Made by a program: the position numbers and the translations under genes. Shown here one piece after another: positions 17,649 through 28,900 of a DNA stretch of 64,000 bases. Under the pieces are notes generated by a model that worked only from the letters and a program-made list of their open reading frames with translations, did no database searches and was not told the origin of the DNA. The DNA comes from Clostridia bacterium (GTDB lineage Bacteria; Bacillota; Clostridia; Acetivibrionales; DSM-2933), in assembly GCA_026416815.1 (NCBI GenBank), contig JAOAEJ010000073.1, positions 38,456 to 102,455 of the forward strand. The letters are read 5' to 3'. Each line of letters begins with the position of its first letter. Position 1 is the stretch's first letter.

Positions 17649-19058
17649 TTAAATAAGCGTTCCTTCCAAAGACCAAGTTTGTACCTTATCGATGCGCACT
17701 CTGACGAGCTTGCCTACCAGCTCGCTGCTGCCCTTAAAGTTGACAATTTTGTTTGTCTCAGTCCTTCCTGTGTAGGTAGTATTGCTATTCTTGCTTAATC
17801 CCTCTACTAATATCTCAACTTCCTTCCCCAGAAGCTCATCGTTTATTTCTTTGCTTATTCTGTTCTGCACTTCCAAAAGCCTGTCAAATCTATGTTTTTT
17901 CACATCGTCCGATACCTGCTCCGTACTCTTTGCTGCAGGTGTACCGGTTCTTTTGGAGTATAAAAAGGTATATGCCATATCATAGCGTACCTTCTCCATC
18001 ACATCTACCGTATCGTCAAAATCCTCTTCGGTTTCTCCAGGAAAACCTATAATAATATCGGTAGACAATGATATTCCCGGTATGTTTTCTTTAACCTTGG
18101 CTATAAGCTCAAGATATTGTTCCTTTGTATACTTTCTGTTCATTTCGTCTAATACTTTTGTACTCCCTGCTTGTACAGGAAGGTGTAAATGGTTGCAGAC
18201 CTTACGGCAATCGCGTATTGCATATATAAGCTCATCGGACAAATCTTTTGGGTGAGAGGTCATAAACCTTATTCTTTCAATTCCATCAACCTTGTTCAAT
18301 TCATATAAAAGCTTCGCAAAGCTTATATCTTCACCTAAATCCTTGCCGTAGGAATTTACGTTTTGCCCCAGAAGCGTTATTTCCTTATAACCCTGTTGGC
18401 CCAACACTGTAACCTCGTTCACTATATCTTTAAGTCCCCTGCTTCTTTCTCTGCCGCGGACATAGGGTACAATACAGTAAGAGCAAAAATTGTTACAGCC
18501 ATACATTACCGTAACCCATGCCTTTACTCCATCTTTACGCTCTATAGGCATATCTTCAGCAATAAAGCCTGATGACTCCCATATGTCAACAATGGTCTTT
18601 CCGGACATCATCGAGGAGTATACAAGCTCGGGGAATTTGTAGAGATTATGGGTACCGAATATAAGGTCTACATGTCTATATTTTTGCTTTATATGTTCAA
18701 CAACCTCCGGCTGCTGCATCATACAGCCACATACTGCTATGATAAGGTCAGGGTTTTGCTTTTTTAAACGCTTTAATGATCCTAAATGCCCGTAAACCTT
18801 CAGTTCGGCATTTTCTCTTACACAACAAGTATTATAAATTATCAAATCGCTATCTTCAGTCTTTTGTGATTCAGTATAACCCATTTCTGCGAGCATACCC
18901 GCAAGCCTTTCGGAATCATTCTCATTCATCTGGCATCCAAAAGTACTTATGCTATACTTTTTAAGCTTACCTAGGTTTAACTCCCTGATAAGATGTAAAA
19001 ATTCTTTTTGCCTCACTATCTCTTCCTGAGGAACAACCACAGTTTCTCTTTTGCTCAT
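17649..19058 (-). CDS. miaB: tRNA methylthiotransferase MiaB
   Basis: A radical-SAM enzyme that converts i6A37 of tRNA to ms2i6A37. The N-terminal domain binds the auxiliary cluster through Cys in [17 protein letters not shown] and CGCMMQQP; the radical SAM cluster is bound by [16 protein letters not shown]; a TRAM RNA-binding domain closes the protein ([19 protein letters not shown]). At 469 residues it is complete. A GAGAGGAAAGAG site precedes the ATG. It uses the product of MiaA, whose gene lies downstream in the same run. Confidence 0.96.
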   Translation of the reverse strand: MSKRETVVVPQEEIVRQKEFLHLIRELNLGKLKKYSISTFGCQMNENDSERLAGMLAEMGYTESQKTEDSDLIIYNTCCVRENAELKVYGHLGSLKRLKKQNPDLIIAVCGCMMQQPEVVEHIKQKYRHVDLIFGTHNLYKFPELVYSSMMSGKTIVDIWESSGFIAEDMPIERKDGVKAWVTVMYGCNNFCSYCIVPYVRGRERSRGLKDIVNEVTVLGQQGYKEITLLGQNVNSYGKDLGEDISFAKLLYELNKVDGIERIRFMTSHPKDLSDELIYAIRDCRKVCNHLHLPVQAGSTKVLDEMNRKYTKEQYLELIAKVKENIPGISLSTDIIIGFPGETEEDFDDTVDVMEKVRYDMAYTFLYSKRTGTPAAKSTEQVSDDVKKHRFDRLLEVQNRISKEINDELLGKEVEILVEGLSKNSNTTYTGRTETNKIVNFKGSSELVGKLVRVRIDKVQTWSLEGTLI

Positions 19059-19091
19059 GCAACTCTTTCCTCTCCGTAAATGCTACTGACT

Positions 19092-19120
19092 ATTATAATT
19101 ATTATTTTTTATATTATCAA
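19092..19120 (-). promoter_or_regulatory. Promoter of the miaB run
   Basis: TTGATA (19115-19120) and TATAAT (19092-19097) on the minus strand with a 17-bp AT-rich spacer, about 35 bp upstream of miaB. Confidence 0.82.
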
Positions 19121-19174
19121 GTTTTATTAATAATTAGAAATACGTTACATCAAACTTGTGCCAAATGCAACATT

Positions 19175-19200
19175 AAAAAGGCCCCGCTGTGTGCGGAGCC
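19175..19200 (-). terminator. Terminator of the HD-GYP gene
   Basis: On the minus strand GGCTCCGC pairs with GCGGGGCC (one G-T pair) around ACACA, followed by TTTTT. It lies just after the HD-GYP stop codon and upstream of the miaB promoter. Confidence 0.92.
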
Positions 19201-19212
19201 TCTATTTCTTAC

Positions 19213-20169
19213 TTATTCAACTACTTCGTCAAATGCATCTACCACTTGTCCGTCCAGTTCGCCTCGGGAAACAGATTCCCTTAGAATAGCAAAAGCTTCC
19301 TGCTTGGTCATTGCTTTTCTGTACGACCTGTCACTTGTTACAGCATCATAAATGTCAGCTACTGTCATTATTCTTGTTTCGATATTTATTTCGCTAGAAC
19401 CTATTCGATCAGGATAACCTCTGCCGTTTAATTTCTCATGGTGATGCCTTATGATTCTCTTTACTTTATCAAAAGATTTTATAGGGCTGCATATCTCTTC
19501 TCCAATGACAGGATGGTTTTGAATTAATCCGAATTCCTCATCGGTTAGACGCCCGGGCTTATTTAATATTAAATCCGGAACGCCTATCTTACCTATATCA
19601 TGGAGCAATCCTGCCATAGTAATATCCTTTAGCTGCTGCTCATCCAACCCCATTTTCTTGCCTATTTTGGTAGCAAATAAACTAACCCTCTCTGCATGAC
19701 CTACAGTGTATTTATCTTTAACCTCAACAGCTTTTGCAAGAGATTTGATTATGTTGTTAGCATTTTCAAGCTGATCAATTGCGTGCTTCAGCTTTAGCAA
19801 TGATTCCACTTTTAAAGTCAACTCCAGTGTATCGTCGGCTTTATTTAGAAAATCATTTGCACCAGCAGAAATAGAAGAATTTTTATCTTCCTTAATGCCT
19901 GAAGAAGTTATAATTATTACAGGCGTTAAAGAGGTTTTTTCATTATTTTTTACTATTTTGCAAACTTCTAAACCGTTCAAGTAAGGCATATCCAAATCCA
20001 AAATTATTAGATCGGGATTCACCTCGTCAATTACTTGAAGACTCTGCCTGCCGTCATATGCTTTATAGACCTGGTAGCCATGTCTTTTAAGCAGCATTTC
20101 GAGCTTGCTTAGAATAGTAACTGAATCATCAGCAATTACAATTTTTGAACCCTCTACTTTTAAATCCAT
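19213..20169 (-). CDS. Response regulator with HD-GYP phosphodiesterase domain
   Basis: A 318-residue protein: receiver domain (residues about 6-125; acidic DDS pair, phospho-Asp in LIILDLDMPYLNG, TSS, then LNKADD) joined by a helix to an HD-GYP domain (LLHDIGKIGVPDLILNKPGR, RHHHEKLNGRGYPDR, DAVTSDRSYRKAM). All metal-binding and GYP residues are present, so it should hydrolyse cyclic di-GMP under control of phosphorylation. The ATG at 20169 follows AAAGAGAGG; an earlier in-frame start has no ribosome site. No cognate kinase is adjacent, so its input signal is unknown. Confidence 0.9.
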   Translation of the reverse strand: MDLKVEGSKIVIADDSVTILSKLEMLLKRHGYQVYKAYDGRQSLQVIDEVNPDLIILDLDMPYLNGLEVCKIVKNNEKTSLTPVIIITSSGIKEDKNSSISAGANDFLNKADDTLELTLKVESLLKLKHAIDQLENANNIIKSLAKAVEVKDKYTVGHAERVSLFATKIGKKMGLDEQQLKDITMAGLLHDIGKIGVPDLILNKPGRLTDEEFGLIQNHPVIGEEICSPIKSFDKVKRIIRHHHEKLNGRGYPDRIGSSEINIETRIMTVADIYDAVTSDRSYRKAMTKQEAFAILRESVSRGELDGQVVDAFDEVVE

Positions 20170-20287
20170 AATATACCTCTCTTTACTATATCTATGGTAT
20201 ATCACACAATTACGGCAAGCATTTCGACAATAATATAATAATTATATCACAAATTTTGAGAAAATTCAAAAATTCTCTATACTTTTA

Positions 20288-22282
20288 CTATTTTTTCTGA
20301 AGTAAACTCTCTGAACGCTTAACTACATTCTCAACAGTAAATCCGAACTCTTTGAATAAAACTTCATAAGGTGCAGAAGCTCCGAAGTTATCCATTGAAA
20401 TTATATCTCCATCCAGACCTATATATTTATGCCATCCATATGAAGATCCAGCTTCCACAGCAAGTCTAGTCCTTACATTTTTAGGCAATACACTTTCTTT
20501 ATAGCATTCGGGCTGCTCCTCAAAGAGTTCCCATGACGGCATACTAATTACCCTAGCATCAATACCCTTTTCCTTTAGCATTTTACCTGCTTCAAAAACA
20601 AGGCCCACTTCCGATCCTGAAGCCATGAGAATAATGTCCGGATCAGCTTTATCTGAATCTAAAAGTATGTACGCACCCTTTAATGCCTCACGGCTGGTTT
20701 CTTTTATAACAGGCAGATTTTGCCTTGTCAGTACCAGGGCAATAGGAGTATCCTTTCTCGTAACAGCTGTATACCATGCAGCAGCAGTTTCCCTTGAATC
20801 TGCAGGACGAAATACTATGATATTCGGCATACTGCGAAGTGCTGCCAAATGCTCGATAGGTTGGTGAGTAGGGCCATCTTCACCTACACCGATGCTGTCG
20901 TGGGTAAACACATATGTAACAGGCAATTTCATTAATGCTGAAAGCCTCATTGCAGGAGTCATATAATTGCTGAATACAAAGAAGGTCGCTACATAAGGCT
21001 TAAGGCCTCCATGTACAGCCATACCGTTGGCAATCGCCCCCATTGCGTGTTCCCTTACTCCAAAATGAATATTGGAGCCGACATAGTTTTCGGCAGAAAA
21101 TTCTTCACGGCCTTTCATTACGCTTTTATTTGAAGGTCCCAAATCAGCTGAGCCACCAATCAAGTTAGGCATAATTTGCGCTATGCGGTTTAATACAGTT
21201 TCCGATGAAACTCTTGTAGCGATAGACTTTTCTTCAAACTGCCAGAAGCTATCATCATTAAGTGCTTCCACAGGTATTTCACCACTGTGCCAGAACTCCC
21301 ATTCTTTAGCAAGCTCAGGGTATTTCACTTTGTAGGATTCCCAAATAGAATTCCATTCTTCTTCGTATTTTCTGCAGACGCTTGTCAGAGCTGTCATATA
21401 TGATTTTACTTCATCTGGAACGGTGAACGTTTCAGATGTCTCCCAACCGAGACATTGCTTGGTCTGGCTGATATTTTCCTCTCCCAAAGGCTCACCATGG
21501 GCAGATGCCTTACCTTGTTTTGCAGGACAACCAAAACCTATGCTTGTTTTTATAATAATAAGGGATGGTTTTTTTGCCTCGGCTTTTGCGGCCTCTACTG
21601 CAGTACTTATATCATCTATGTTATTCCCATCTTCTACACTTTGGACGTGCCACCCGAAGGCTTCAAATCTCTTAGCAACATCTTCTCTAAAAGTAAGATC
21701 GGTGTTACCTTCTATAGTTATGTTGTTTGAGTCATATAAAACCACAAGTTTACCTAGCTCAAGGGTTCCCGCCAGTGACGCAGCTTCCGAAGCTATACCT
21801 TCCATCATGCAACCATCACCCGAAAGTACATATGTATAGTGGTCTACAAGCTTATGGTCAGGCTTGTTGAATTTAGCTGCCAGATGTGCTTCTGCCATTG
21901 CCATTCCCACACCGTTTGCTATGCCCTGTCCTAGTGGACCGGTGGTTGTCTCTACACCAACGGTATGTCCAAACTCAGGATGTCCAGGTGTTTTACTACC
22001 TAACTGCCTGAAGTTTTTTATATCTTCAATTGTAACACCATAGCCAAACAAGTGAAGCAACGAATACAAAAGCATTGACCCATGTCCTGCCGAAAGTATA
22101 AAGCGGTCGCGGTCTTTCCACTCGGGATTCGACGGATTATGTTTTAAATGCCTTGCCCATAGGGTATAGGCCATAGGAGCAGCCCCCATTGGCAACCCCG
22201 GATGTCCTGAGTTTGCTTTTTGTATCGCTTCTGCTGACAGTATTCGTATCGTGTTAATGCTCATCTGATCAATCTGACTCAT
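20288..22282 (-). CDS. tkt: Transketolase
   Basis: A thiamine-diphosphate enzyme of the non-oxidative pentose phosphate pathway that makes ribose 5-phosphate, the precursor of PRPP. At 664 residues it is the full-length fused form. Visible are [17 protein letters not shown] at the N-terminus, the cofactor motif [18 protein letters not shown] with [21 protein letters not shown] with the catalytic Glu, and [20 protein letters not shown]. The start has a GAGGAGAG site about ten bases upstream. It follows the PRTase-like gene by 29 bp and is probably co-transcribed, a sensible pairing for ribose-phosphate use. Confidence 0.97.
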   Translation of the reverse strand: MSQIDQMSINTIRILSAEAIQKANSGHPGLPMGAAPMAYTLWARHLKHNPSNPEWKDRDRFILSAGHGSMLLYSLLHLFGYGVTIEDIKNFRQLGSKTPGHPEFGHTVGVETTTGPLGQGIANGVGMAMAEAHLAAKFNKPDHKLVDHYTYVLSGDGCMMEGIASEAASLAGTLELGKLVVLYDSNNITIEGNTDLTFREDVAKRFEAFGWHVQSVEDGNNIDDISTAVEAAKAEAKKPSLIIIKTSIGFGCPAKQGKASAHGEPLGEENISQTKQCLGWETSETFTVPDEVKSYMTALTSVCRKYEEEWNSIWESYKVKYPELAKEWEFWHSGEIPVEALNDDSFWQFEEKSIATRVSSETVLNRIAQIMPNLIGGSADLGPSNKSVMKGREEFSAENYVGSNIHFGVREHAMGAIANGMAVHGGLKPYVATFFVFSNYMTPAMRLSALMKLPVTYVFTHDSIGVGEDGPTHQPIEHLAALRSMPNIIVFRPADSRETAAAWYTAVTRKDTPIALVLTRQNLPVIKETSREALKGAYILLDSDKADPDIILMASGSEVGLVFEAGKMLKEKGIDARVISMPSWELFEEQPECYKESVLPKNVRTRLAVEAGSSYGWHKYIGLDGDIISMDNFGASAPYEVLFKEFGFTVENVVKRSESLLQKK

Positions 22283-22311
22283 TTCTTTATTACTCTCCTC
22301 TTCTTTGAGTT

Positions 22312-23178
22312 TTATATATTCAAATCATAAATGTTTTTTTCTATACACAGCTTAGCTCTTTCCTTTGTCTTCTCATCAGCAGCAAGAGCATTTGTTAGGA
22401 ATTCAGGGTGTTGTTCTAGAAACTTCTTCATAGCTTCTTTTGGGTTTTCTATGTAATTTAAAATCATTGAATATTGCTCGTTATTTATAAGATTCATAGA
22501 TAGCGCATTGTCAAAAAGCTTTTTATCAATGTCCACCATTGAATAGGACTTTACATCATAACGTGAAAGTAATTCCTCACCGCCCTGCTTTCTATCTACC
22601 ACTACTACACTCCACTTCAAAATCCCATTTTTTTCTTTTATGGCGGGAATCCATGCTCTTTCATAGCTCGATGCCTCAGTTATAAGGTCGGCAATGTGTA
22701 GTATTTTTTTTCCTTTTAGGTCGGTTAGTTCTTCAACTTTATCATTATAGGATATAACTGTAGTCAGATCTTTATAAATGGTAATGTGAGGTTTGCCCAA
22801 CTTTTGTGCGATAATAAGTGAAAAGAACCAATCTCTTCTTTCTCCTCCAGAAATGCAATCAATATCCTCTAAACTGATATTATCTTTTATGAAAGTACAC
22901 ATTTCATCAATTAATCCGCTATATATTTTATCGTTTTCATAGTTTTCCTTTGTTATATTAAGCAACTTTTGAGGACATGTGTATTTATCTTCCTTTTCAC
23001 TGTCAATAACTTTTAATAGATGGTTAGCTTTTTCCTCGCTACCGTAAAGAAAATGAGTATTTATGTAGTATGGACCAATTGTTCCGGAAGTGTACCAGAA
23101 AGGCTTATCCTGAGGACACACTCTTAACGCTTTTGTTTCAAATAGCCATGATATCAGCTTATCACTTTTAGCAGCCAA
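22312..23178 (-). CDS. Orotate phosphoribosyltransferase-like protein with altered PRPP motif
   Basis: A 288-residue protein resembling Pyr[21 protein letters not shown] corresponds to the N-terminal orotate-binding segment, and [15 protein letters not shown] aligns with the PRPP motif VVDDVITTGGS. The first acidic residue of the usual Asp-Asp pair is Ala and the glycines are replaced, and the catalytic-loop lysine and histidine are not obvious. It is about 80 residues longer than PyrE, with an insert after residue 60 and a C-terminal tail. It starts at a TTG eight bases after AGGAGG. No canonical pyrE is in the pyr operon, so this gene may supply the step, or be a divergent PRTase of another role. 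Confidence 0.65.
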   Translation of the reverse strand: MAAKSDKLISWLFETKALRVCPQDKPFWYTSGTIGPYYINTHFLYGSEEKANHLLKVIDSEKEDKYTCPQKLLNITKENYENDKIYSGLIDEMCTFIKDNISLEDIDCISGGERRDWFFSLIIAQKLGKPHITIYKDLTTVISYNDKVEELTDLKGKKILHIADLITEASSYERAWIPAIKEKNGILKWSVVVVDRKQGGEELLSRYDVKSYSMVDIDKKLFDNALSMNLINNEQYSMILNYIENPKEAMKKFLEQHPEFLTNALAADEKTKERAKLCIEKNIYDLNI

Positions 23179-23214
23179 CTTCTTTTCCTCCTATTTATTA
23201 ACAAGGTAATTGGT

Positions 23215-23238
23215 TTATAAGTATAGCCTTACTTATAA
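23215..23238. other. Hairpin in the leader of the PRTase-like gene
   Basis: TTATAAGTA and TACTTATAA form a perfect 9-bp stem around TAGCCT, 37 bp upstream of the start codon. A second small stem (GTTGGT/ACCAAC) lies about 30 bp further upstream. Neither is followed by a T run, so these are not terminators. Confidence 0.5.
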
Positions 23239-23295
23239 GCCCAATATATCATTTGTTGGTATTTTACACCAACCGCAAAATTTTTCAAAAAACTT

Positions 23296-23321
23296 GAAAA
23301 AGGCCTATACTAAGTAGACCT
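23296..23321 (-). terminator. Terminator at the end of the pyr operon
   Basis: On the minus strand AGGTCTA pairs with TAGGCCT (one G-T) around CTTAGTA, then TTTTTC. It lies 100 bp past the phosphatase stop codon and so ends the pyr transcript. Confidence 0.75.
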
Positions 23322-23420
23322 ATTTCTATTATAAGCATGAATGTGTTATTAAACAAGCAAAAATGTCTTAATTTGAACTAAAAATAGAAAAGTGACTAAA
23401 CATAATCGCAGTCTTTTCAG

Positions 23421-24110
23421 CTATTTTGGAGACTCACGTCCCTCAAATCTTGCTTTGTATTCAGCCCACCACTCTTGATTTTGAAGTGTGCTGAACTCTT
23501 TTCCAAGATGTGAAGCATCCCCCTCGATAGCTACGATAAATTTTTCATCTTCATAATCTACTATAGTAATCGATGTATTATCATACCATATTATATTGAG
23601 CATTTCTTCCAAGCTAACACTTAGAAAATGGCACATCAAGGACTTTATAGCAGTACCGTGGGTCACTATGCAAATTTTTTTACCCCTGTTATCATTTATT
23701 ATTTGCATGACTTCTGAAACAAGTCTCCGCTGAAACTGCTCCATAGTTTCTCCATTAGGCATACAGTGAATATGAGGCTTATTCTCCCATGTATAATGTT
23801 CGTGGGGCCACAAAGAAGGTAATTCGTCCCACCTTTTTCCTTCCCAATCTCCTCCGTTTATTTCCTTTAGCCTATCGGTTCGGATAATTGGAAGACCCTT
23901 AATTTTAGATATATACTCAGCAGTTTGTAGAGTCCTCTTTAAGCTGCTTGAATATAATATATCAATTTCGGTATCCTTTAATCTATCAGCAACTCTACTT
24001 GCCTGGATATGGCCTCTCTCAGTAATCTCACTATCGGTCCACCCATGAAACACCCTGTTTAAATTGCCTTCTGCCTCTGCATGGCGTACAAAAATCAACC
24101 TAGTTTTCAT
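23421..24110 (-). CDS. Histidine phosphatase family protein (phosphoglycerate-mutase-like)
   Basis: A 229-residue member of the histidine phosphatase superfamily. The phospho-accepting His is in IFVRHAEAEGN, the general acid Glu is in the segment KEINGGDWEGKRWDELP, and the second His is in IVTHGTAIKS. The substrate cannot be read from sequence; relatives act on phosphoglycerate, sugar phosphates, nucleotides or cofactor intermediates. It starts four bases after the pyrD stop and is clearly the last gene of the pyr operon, so a substrate in nucleotide metabolism is a reasonable guess and nothing more. Confidence 0.85.
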   Translation of the reverse strand: MKTRLIFVRHAEAEGNLNRVFHGWTDSEITERGHIQASRVADRLKDTEIDILYSSSLKRTLQTAEYISKIKGLPIIRTDRLKEINGGDWEGKRWDELPSLWPHEHYTWENKPHIHCMPNGETMEQFQRRLVSEVMQIINDNRGKKICIVTHGTAIKSLMCHFLSVSLEEMLNIIWYDNTSITIVDYEDEKFIVAIEGDASHLGKEFSTLQNQEWWAEYKARFEGRESPK

Positions 24111-24114
24111 TTAC

Positions 24115-25035
24115 TCACCCGTTTAACTCTAATTTGCCTATTACATCATAGGCATTACTATAGTTATACTTCGTAAGGTAGCTTTCTATTCCGGTCACTA
24201 CTTCCAGACATGCAGCCGGATCAATAAAGTTATAAGTACCAACCATTACGCCGCTTGCACCGGCAAGCATGAATTCTATTGCATCGTCACCGTTTGAAAT
24301 ACCACCCATTCCTATAAGCGGAATTTTAACAACCCTCGAAACCTCATGCACCATTCTGACCGCAATGGGTTTTACTGCTGGACCGGATAACCCTCCCACG
24401 TTGTTAGCGAGAATAGGGCGCTTCTTGTGTATATCAATAGCCATCCCAAGGATTGTATTTATTAGAGATAGTGCATCCGCTCCGGCGTCCTCGGCAGCAA
24501 TAGCTATTTCCTTTATATCCGTTACATTTGGAGTTAGCTTAACTATCAGCGGCTTTTTACAGTAAGGCTTTACACGCTTTGTAATTTCCGCAATTCCCCC
24601 GGGAGTGTTTCCAAAGGATACACATCCAGCCTTAACGTTAGGACATGATACATTCAGCTCTATAGCGTCAATATCAGCATCGCTTAGTATTTCAACCATT
24701 TCACAGTAGTCTTCTATTGTGCTTCCGGCAACATTGGCGATAATTTTAGTATCGAATTGCCTTAAGAAAGGTAGCTCTTCCTTTATAAAAGCCTCTACTC
24801 CAGGATTTTGAAGGCCAACACTATTTAATATACCTGCTGGAGTTTCTGCAATCCTTGGAGGCTTATTACCAGGCCTGGGTGCTAAAGTCAAACCTTTAAC
24901 CGATATAGCTCCCAACCCGTTCAAATCCATATAGTCGGCAAACTCTCTTCCAAATCCGAAAGTACCTGACGCTGCCATGACGGGATTTTTAAATTTTACA
25001 CCAGCAATTTCAACGCTTAAATCGATATTACTCAT
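24115..25035 (-). CDS. pyrD: Dihydroorotate dehydrogenase, class 1B catalytic subunit
   Basis: Oxidises dihydroorotate to orotate with FMN, passing electrons to NAD+ through PyrK. The ATG at 25035 follows GAGGTGATA; it overlaps the pyrK stop by eight bases. Signatures: FKNPVMAASGTFGFGREFADY at the N-terminus is flavin-proximal, IELNVSCPNVKAG contains the class 1 catalytic Cys region, and IGMGGISNGDDAIEFMLAGA with VMVGT binds the FMN phosphate. At 306 residues it is normal for class 1. The tight link to pyrK marks it as the NAD-dependent 1B type. Confidence 0.96.
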   Translation of the reverse strand: MSNIDLSVEIAGVKFKNPVMAASGTFGFGREFADYMDLNGLGAISVKGLTLAPRPGNKPPRIAETPAGILNSVGLQNPGVEAFIKEELPFLRQFDTKIIANVAGSTIEDYCEMVEILSDADIDAIELNVSCPNVKAGCVSFGNTPGGIAEITKRVKPYCKKPLIVKLTPNVTDIKEIAIAAEDAGADALSLINTILGMAIDIHKKRPILANNVGGLSGPAVKPIAVRMVHEVSRVVKIPLIGMGGISNGDDAIEFMLAGASGVMVGTYNFIDPAACLEVVTGIESYLTKYNYSNAYDVIGKLELNG

Positions 25036-25813
25036 CAAATATCACCTCATCACTCCAGAATACCGGGCCATCCTTGCAAACATGGCTATATTCCCATTCG
25101 TCTCCAAGTTTCGTCTTACAAGCACATACGAGACATGCTCCTATACCGCATCCCATACGCTGTTCAAGGGATACTTGACACTTTATACCATTTTTATTCG
25201 CTATTTCAACAACTTTTTTAATCATTGGTAAAGGACCACATGTATATATGAGATCAAAATTGTTTTCAAGCAGGTCTTTTTCGAGCAGGTCTATTATAAG
25301 GCCTTTATGTCCTGCACTTCCATCATCGGTGGATATGAATAATCTGTCACTAGCACTTTTGAATTCGTCCATAAGCACTATATATTCCTTATTTCTAAAT
25401 CCTAAAAAGGCTGTTTTTGAAACAGATTTCTTTTCTTTTAAAAGACTGAGCAGAGGGAATACGCCGATACCTCCGCCAATTACAGCAATATTCTTATACT
25501 CATCGGACAAATCAAAGGGTTGTCCCAGCGGTCCGATTAAGTCCACCTCAGCTCCGGCCTGCTTTTGTGAAAGTATCTCAGTACCGATACCTTTCAATTG
25601 AAAAACTATATCAAAGGTATGCTTCTCCCTATCTATACTACAAATACTTATAGGCCTTCTAAGCAGTGCATTTATGCCTTCACCGCATTTTACATTAACA
25701 AACTTTCCCGGTACGGCATTCTTAGCTATGTATTCCGATTCCACAGTCATTTTAAAAATATTGGGGGCAAGTTTTTCTATAGAATAGATTTTTTCTTTGA
25801 GTACTTTTGACAT
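25028..25813 (-). CDS. pyrK: Dihydroorotate dehydrogenase electron-transfer subunit PyrK
   Basis: A 261-residue FAD and 2Fe-2S protein that links PyrD to NAD+. RRPISICSIDREKHTFDIVF is the FAD-binding motif, GGGIGVFPLLSLLKEK begins the NAD domain, and MGCGIGACLVCACKTK with the later HVCKDGPVF gives the four cysteine cluster ligands. It starts 125 bp after carB; a strong hairpin lies in that gap. It overlaps pyrD, so equimolar production is expected. Confidence 0.96.
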   Translation of the reverse strand: MSKVLKEKIYSIEKLAPNIFKMTVESEYIAKNAVPGKFVNVKCGEGINALLRRPISICSIDREKHTFDIVFQLKGIGTEILSQKQAGAEVDLIGPLGQPFDLSDEYKNIAVIGGGIGVFPLLSLLKEKKSVSKTAFLGFRNKEYIVLMDEFKSASDRLFISTDDGSAGHKGLIIDLLEKDLLENNFDLIYTCGPLPMIKKVVEIANKNGIKCQVSLEQRMGCGIGACLVCACKTKLGDEWEYSHVCKDGPVFWSDEVIFDE

Positions 25814-25883
25814 TACTACCTCCAGCTTATTTCTTAATTAGTGTATCTCTCAAACAGTATTTTTCCCTAATAGCGCTAATAAT

Positions 25884-25919
25884 CCATACCCCGCTCGAAT
25901 AATCTCCGGCGGGGTATGG
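25884..25919. other. Strong hairpin between carB and pyrK
   Basis: CCATACCCCGC and GCGGGGTATGG form a perfect 11-bp GC-rich stem with a 14-base loop. On the minus strand it is followed by ATTATTAGCG, not a T run, so termination would be inefficient; it may be an mRNA stability or processing element that sets carAB against pyrKD levels. Confidence 0.7.
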
Positions 25920-25938
25920 TTATAAAAATGGCATATGT

Positions 25939-28900
25939 CTAGTCAAATACACTTAAATCGATTACATCCAGATCTTTTTCTTCTTTACCCAGCTTCAAGC
26001 ATTCTATAACAGCTTTTGCCGTATCAAGGGAAGTCAAACACGGTATTGAAATTTCAACCGACTTCCTTCTGATTTTAAACCCGTCCCTGTCAGGCTTCCT
26101 TCCCTTTGTAGGAGTATTTATTACAAGGCTGATTTTGCCTGACTGTATTAAATCCAGTATATTAGGTGATCCATCATCTATCTTCTTTACGGAATTTGTA
26201 GCAACACCGTTTGCGTTCAACATGTGAGCAGTTTTGCCTGTTGCATACAGCTCAAATCCCAATTTTTCAAATTCTTCCGCAAGAGTCAACAGTTCAGGTT
26301 TATCAGTATCACGTACAGTCATAAGAATACCTTTGCCCTTTTTAGGGAGCTTAATGCCTGATCCTACTATGCCCTTATACAACGCGTCGGCAAAGGTTTT
26401 ACCTATACCCAGCACCTCACCGGTTGACTTCATTTCAGGCCCGAGGCTTATATCAACATCATGGAGCTTTTCGAAGGAGAATACAGGAACCTTTATAGCT
26501 ACATAATCCGCTTCCTTATATAAGCCTGTGCCAAATTCAAAGTCGCTTAGTTTTTTACCCATCATAAGCTTGGTTGCGATGTTAACCATAGGAATCCCTG
26601 TAACCTTGCTTATATAAGGTACTGTACGGCTGGAACGCGGGTTAACCTCAATTACATACAATGTGTTGTTATAAAGTACATACTGTATATTTATAAGTCC
26701 TACTACGTGCAATGCTCTGGCAAGCTTTCTTGTACAATCAACTATGAGGTCCTTGGTTTTCTTGTCTATTGTTTGAGTCGGATACACTGAGATACTGTCA
26801 CCGGAGTGTACACCCGCTCTTTCCAAGTGCTCCATTATACCCGGTATGAGTATATCCTCTCCGTCGCATATGGCATCTACTTCTATTTCTTTACCCATCA
26901 TATACTTATCTATCAGTATAGGATGTTCCTGCTTAACTCTGTTGATTATTTCCATAAACTCGATTACATCTTTATCACTATAAGCAATCTCCATACCTTG
27001 ACCGCCTAAAACATAGGAAGGTCTTACAAGTACGGGGTATTGCAGCTCGTTTGCAGCTTGAATAGCCTCATCAAGGGTATATACAGTTCTTCCTTTAGGC
27101 CTTGGAATACCTACTTCTTCGAGAATCGCATCAAACTTCTCCCTATCCTCGGCTGCGTCTACATATTTAGGCTCAGTACCAAATATTTTTACACCCATTT
27201 CGCTAAGAGCCTTGGTAAGCTTTATGGCGGTCTGCCCGCCAAACTGAACTATTGCACCTTCCGGCCTTTCAGTTTCGATGATGTTTTCTACATCTTCAGG
27301 AGTCAGTGGCTCAAAGTAAAGCCTGTCGGATGTATCGAAGTCGGTACTTACCGTTTCAGGGTTGTTGTTTGCAATAATGGTTTCGTATCCCTCTTCTTTA
27401 AGTGCCCAAACAGAGTGAACCGAGCAGTAGTCAAACTCAATACCCTGGCCTATCCTAATAGGTCCTGAACCTATAACAAGCACTTTTTTGTTTTGAGATT
27501 CTCTTACCTCGCAGTGCTGATCATAGGTTGAGTAGTAGTAAGGTGTAACGGCCTCAAACTCAGCTGCGCAGGTATCAACCATTTTGTAGGTAGCACATAA
27601 ACCTAGGTCGTTCCTAAGCATTTTTATATCTTTTTTGTCACAACCAACATATTTTGCGATAATGGTATCGGTAAAGCCCATTTTCTTGGCTTTTCTTAGC
27701 ATTTCCGATGTCAAATCCTTTAATTCAATGGATTTGAGCTTTTCTTCCATTAAAACAAGCTCTTTTATCTTACAGAGGAAGAATTCATCTATCTTGGTTA
27801 TGCTGTTGATTTCCTCAACGGATACACACCTTCTGATAGCTTCAGCTATTACAAATATTCTCTCGTCGTTCACATCCTTCAGTTTTTCCATTATCTGCTT
27901 GCTGTCGAGAGATTTATATATATCCTGCTCCAGAGTGAAAAGCCCTAATTCCAGCGAGCGGATAGCTTTCATGAATGCAGCTTCAAAAGAACTGCTTATA
28001 GCCATAACCTCACCGGTTGCTTTCATCTGGGTTCCTAACGTTCTTTTTGCCTTTACAAACTTATCAAACGGCCATTTCGGTATTTTTACAACCACATAGT
28101 CTAATGTAGGCTCAAAACATGCGTAGGTTTTTCCGGTAACTGCATTCTTTATTTCATCCAGACCGTACCCTATAGCGATTTTAGTAGCAACCTTGGCAAT
28201 CGGATAACCGGTAGCTTTTGAAGCAAGAGCTGATGAACGGCTAACCCTTGGGTTAACTTCTATTACTCCATATTCAAAGCTTGTTGGGTGTAATGCAAAC
28301 TGCACGTTACAACCACCCTGAATTCCAAGTTCGGATATAATTTTTAACGAAGCTGAGCGAAGCATTTGGTATTCTTTGTCTGCCAGTGTCTGTGAAGGAG
28401 CAACAACTATACTGTCTCCTGTATGGACGCCAACAGGGTCTATATTTTCCATATTACAGACTGTAATTACATTTCCTTTGCTATCCCTCATTACTTCATA
28501 CTCAATTTCTTTCCAACCGGAAATACATTTTTCAATAAGCACCTGATTAACCCTACTGAGCCTTAATCCGTTGCTTCCTATTTCGAGTAATTCTTTTTCA
28601 GTATATGCAATACCGCCACCGGTTCCTCCTAGCGTATAGGCTGGTCTTACAATTACAGGGTATCCGATTTCTGTTGCAAAGGCCATAGCGTCTTCAATAG
28701 TAGTTACAACCTTACTTGCTATGCAAGGCTCTCCTATTCTCTCCATTAAATCCTTAAATGCTTGCCTGTCTTCCGCCATCTTTATTGCTTCTACAGCCGT
28801 TCCAAGCAATTTTACTCCCTGTTCCTTCAAGAAGCCTGATTCTGCAAGCTCCATTGCAAGGTTTAGACCTGTCTGTCCTCCTAGCGTGGGTAGAACACTA

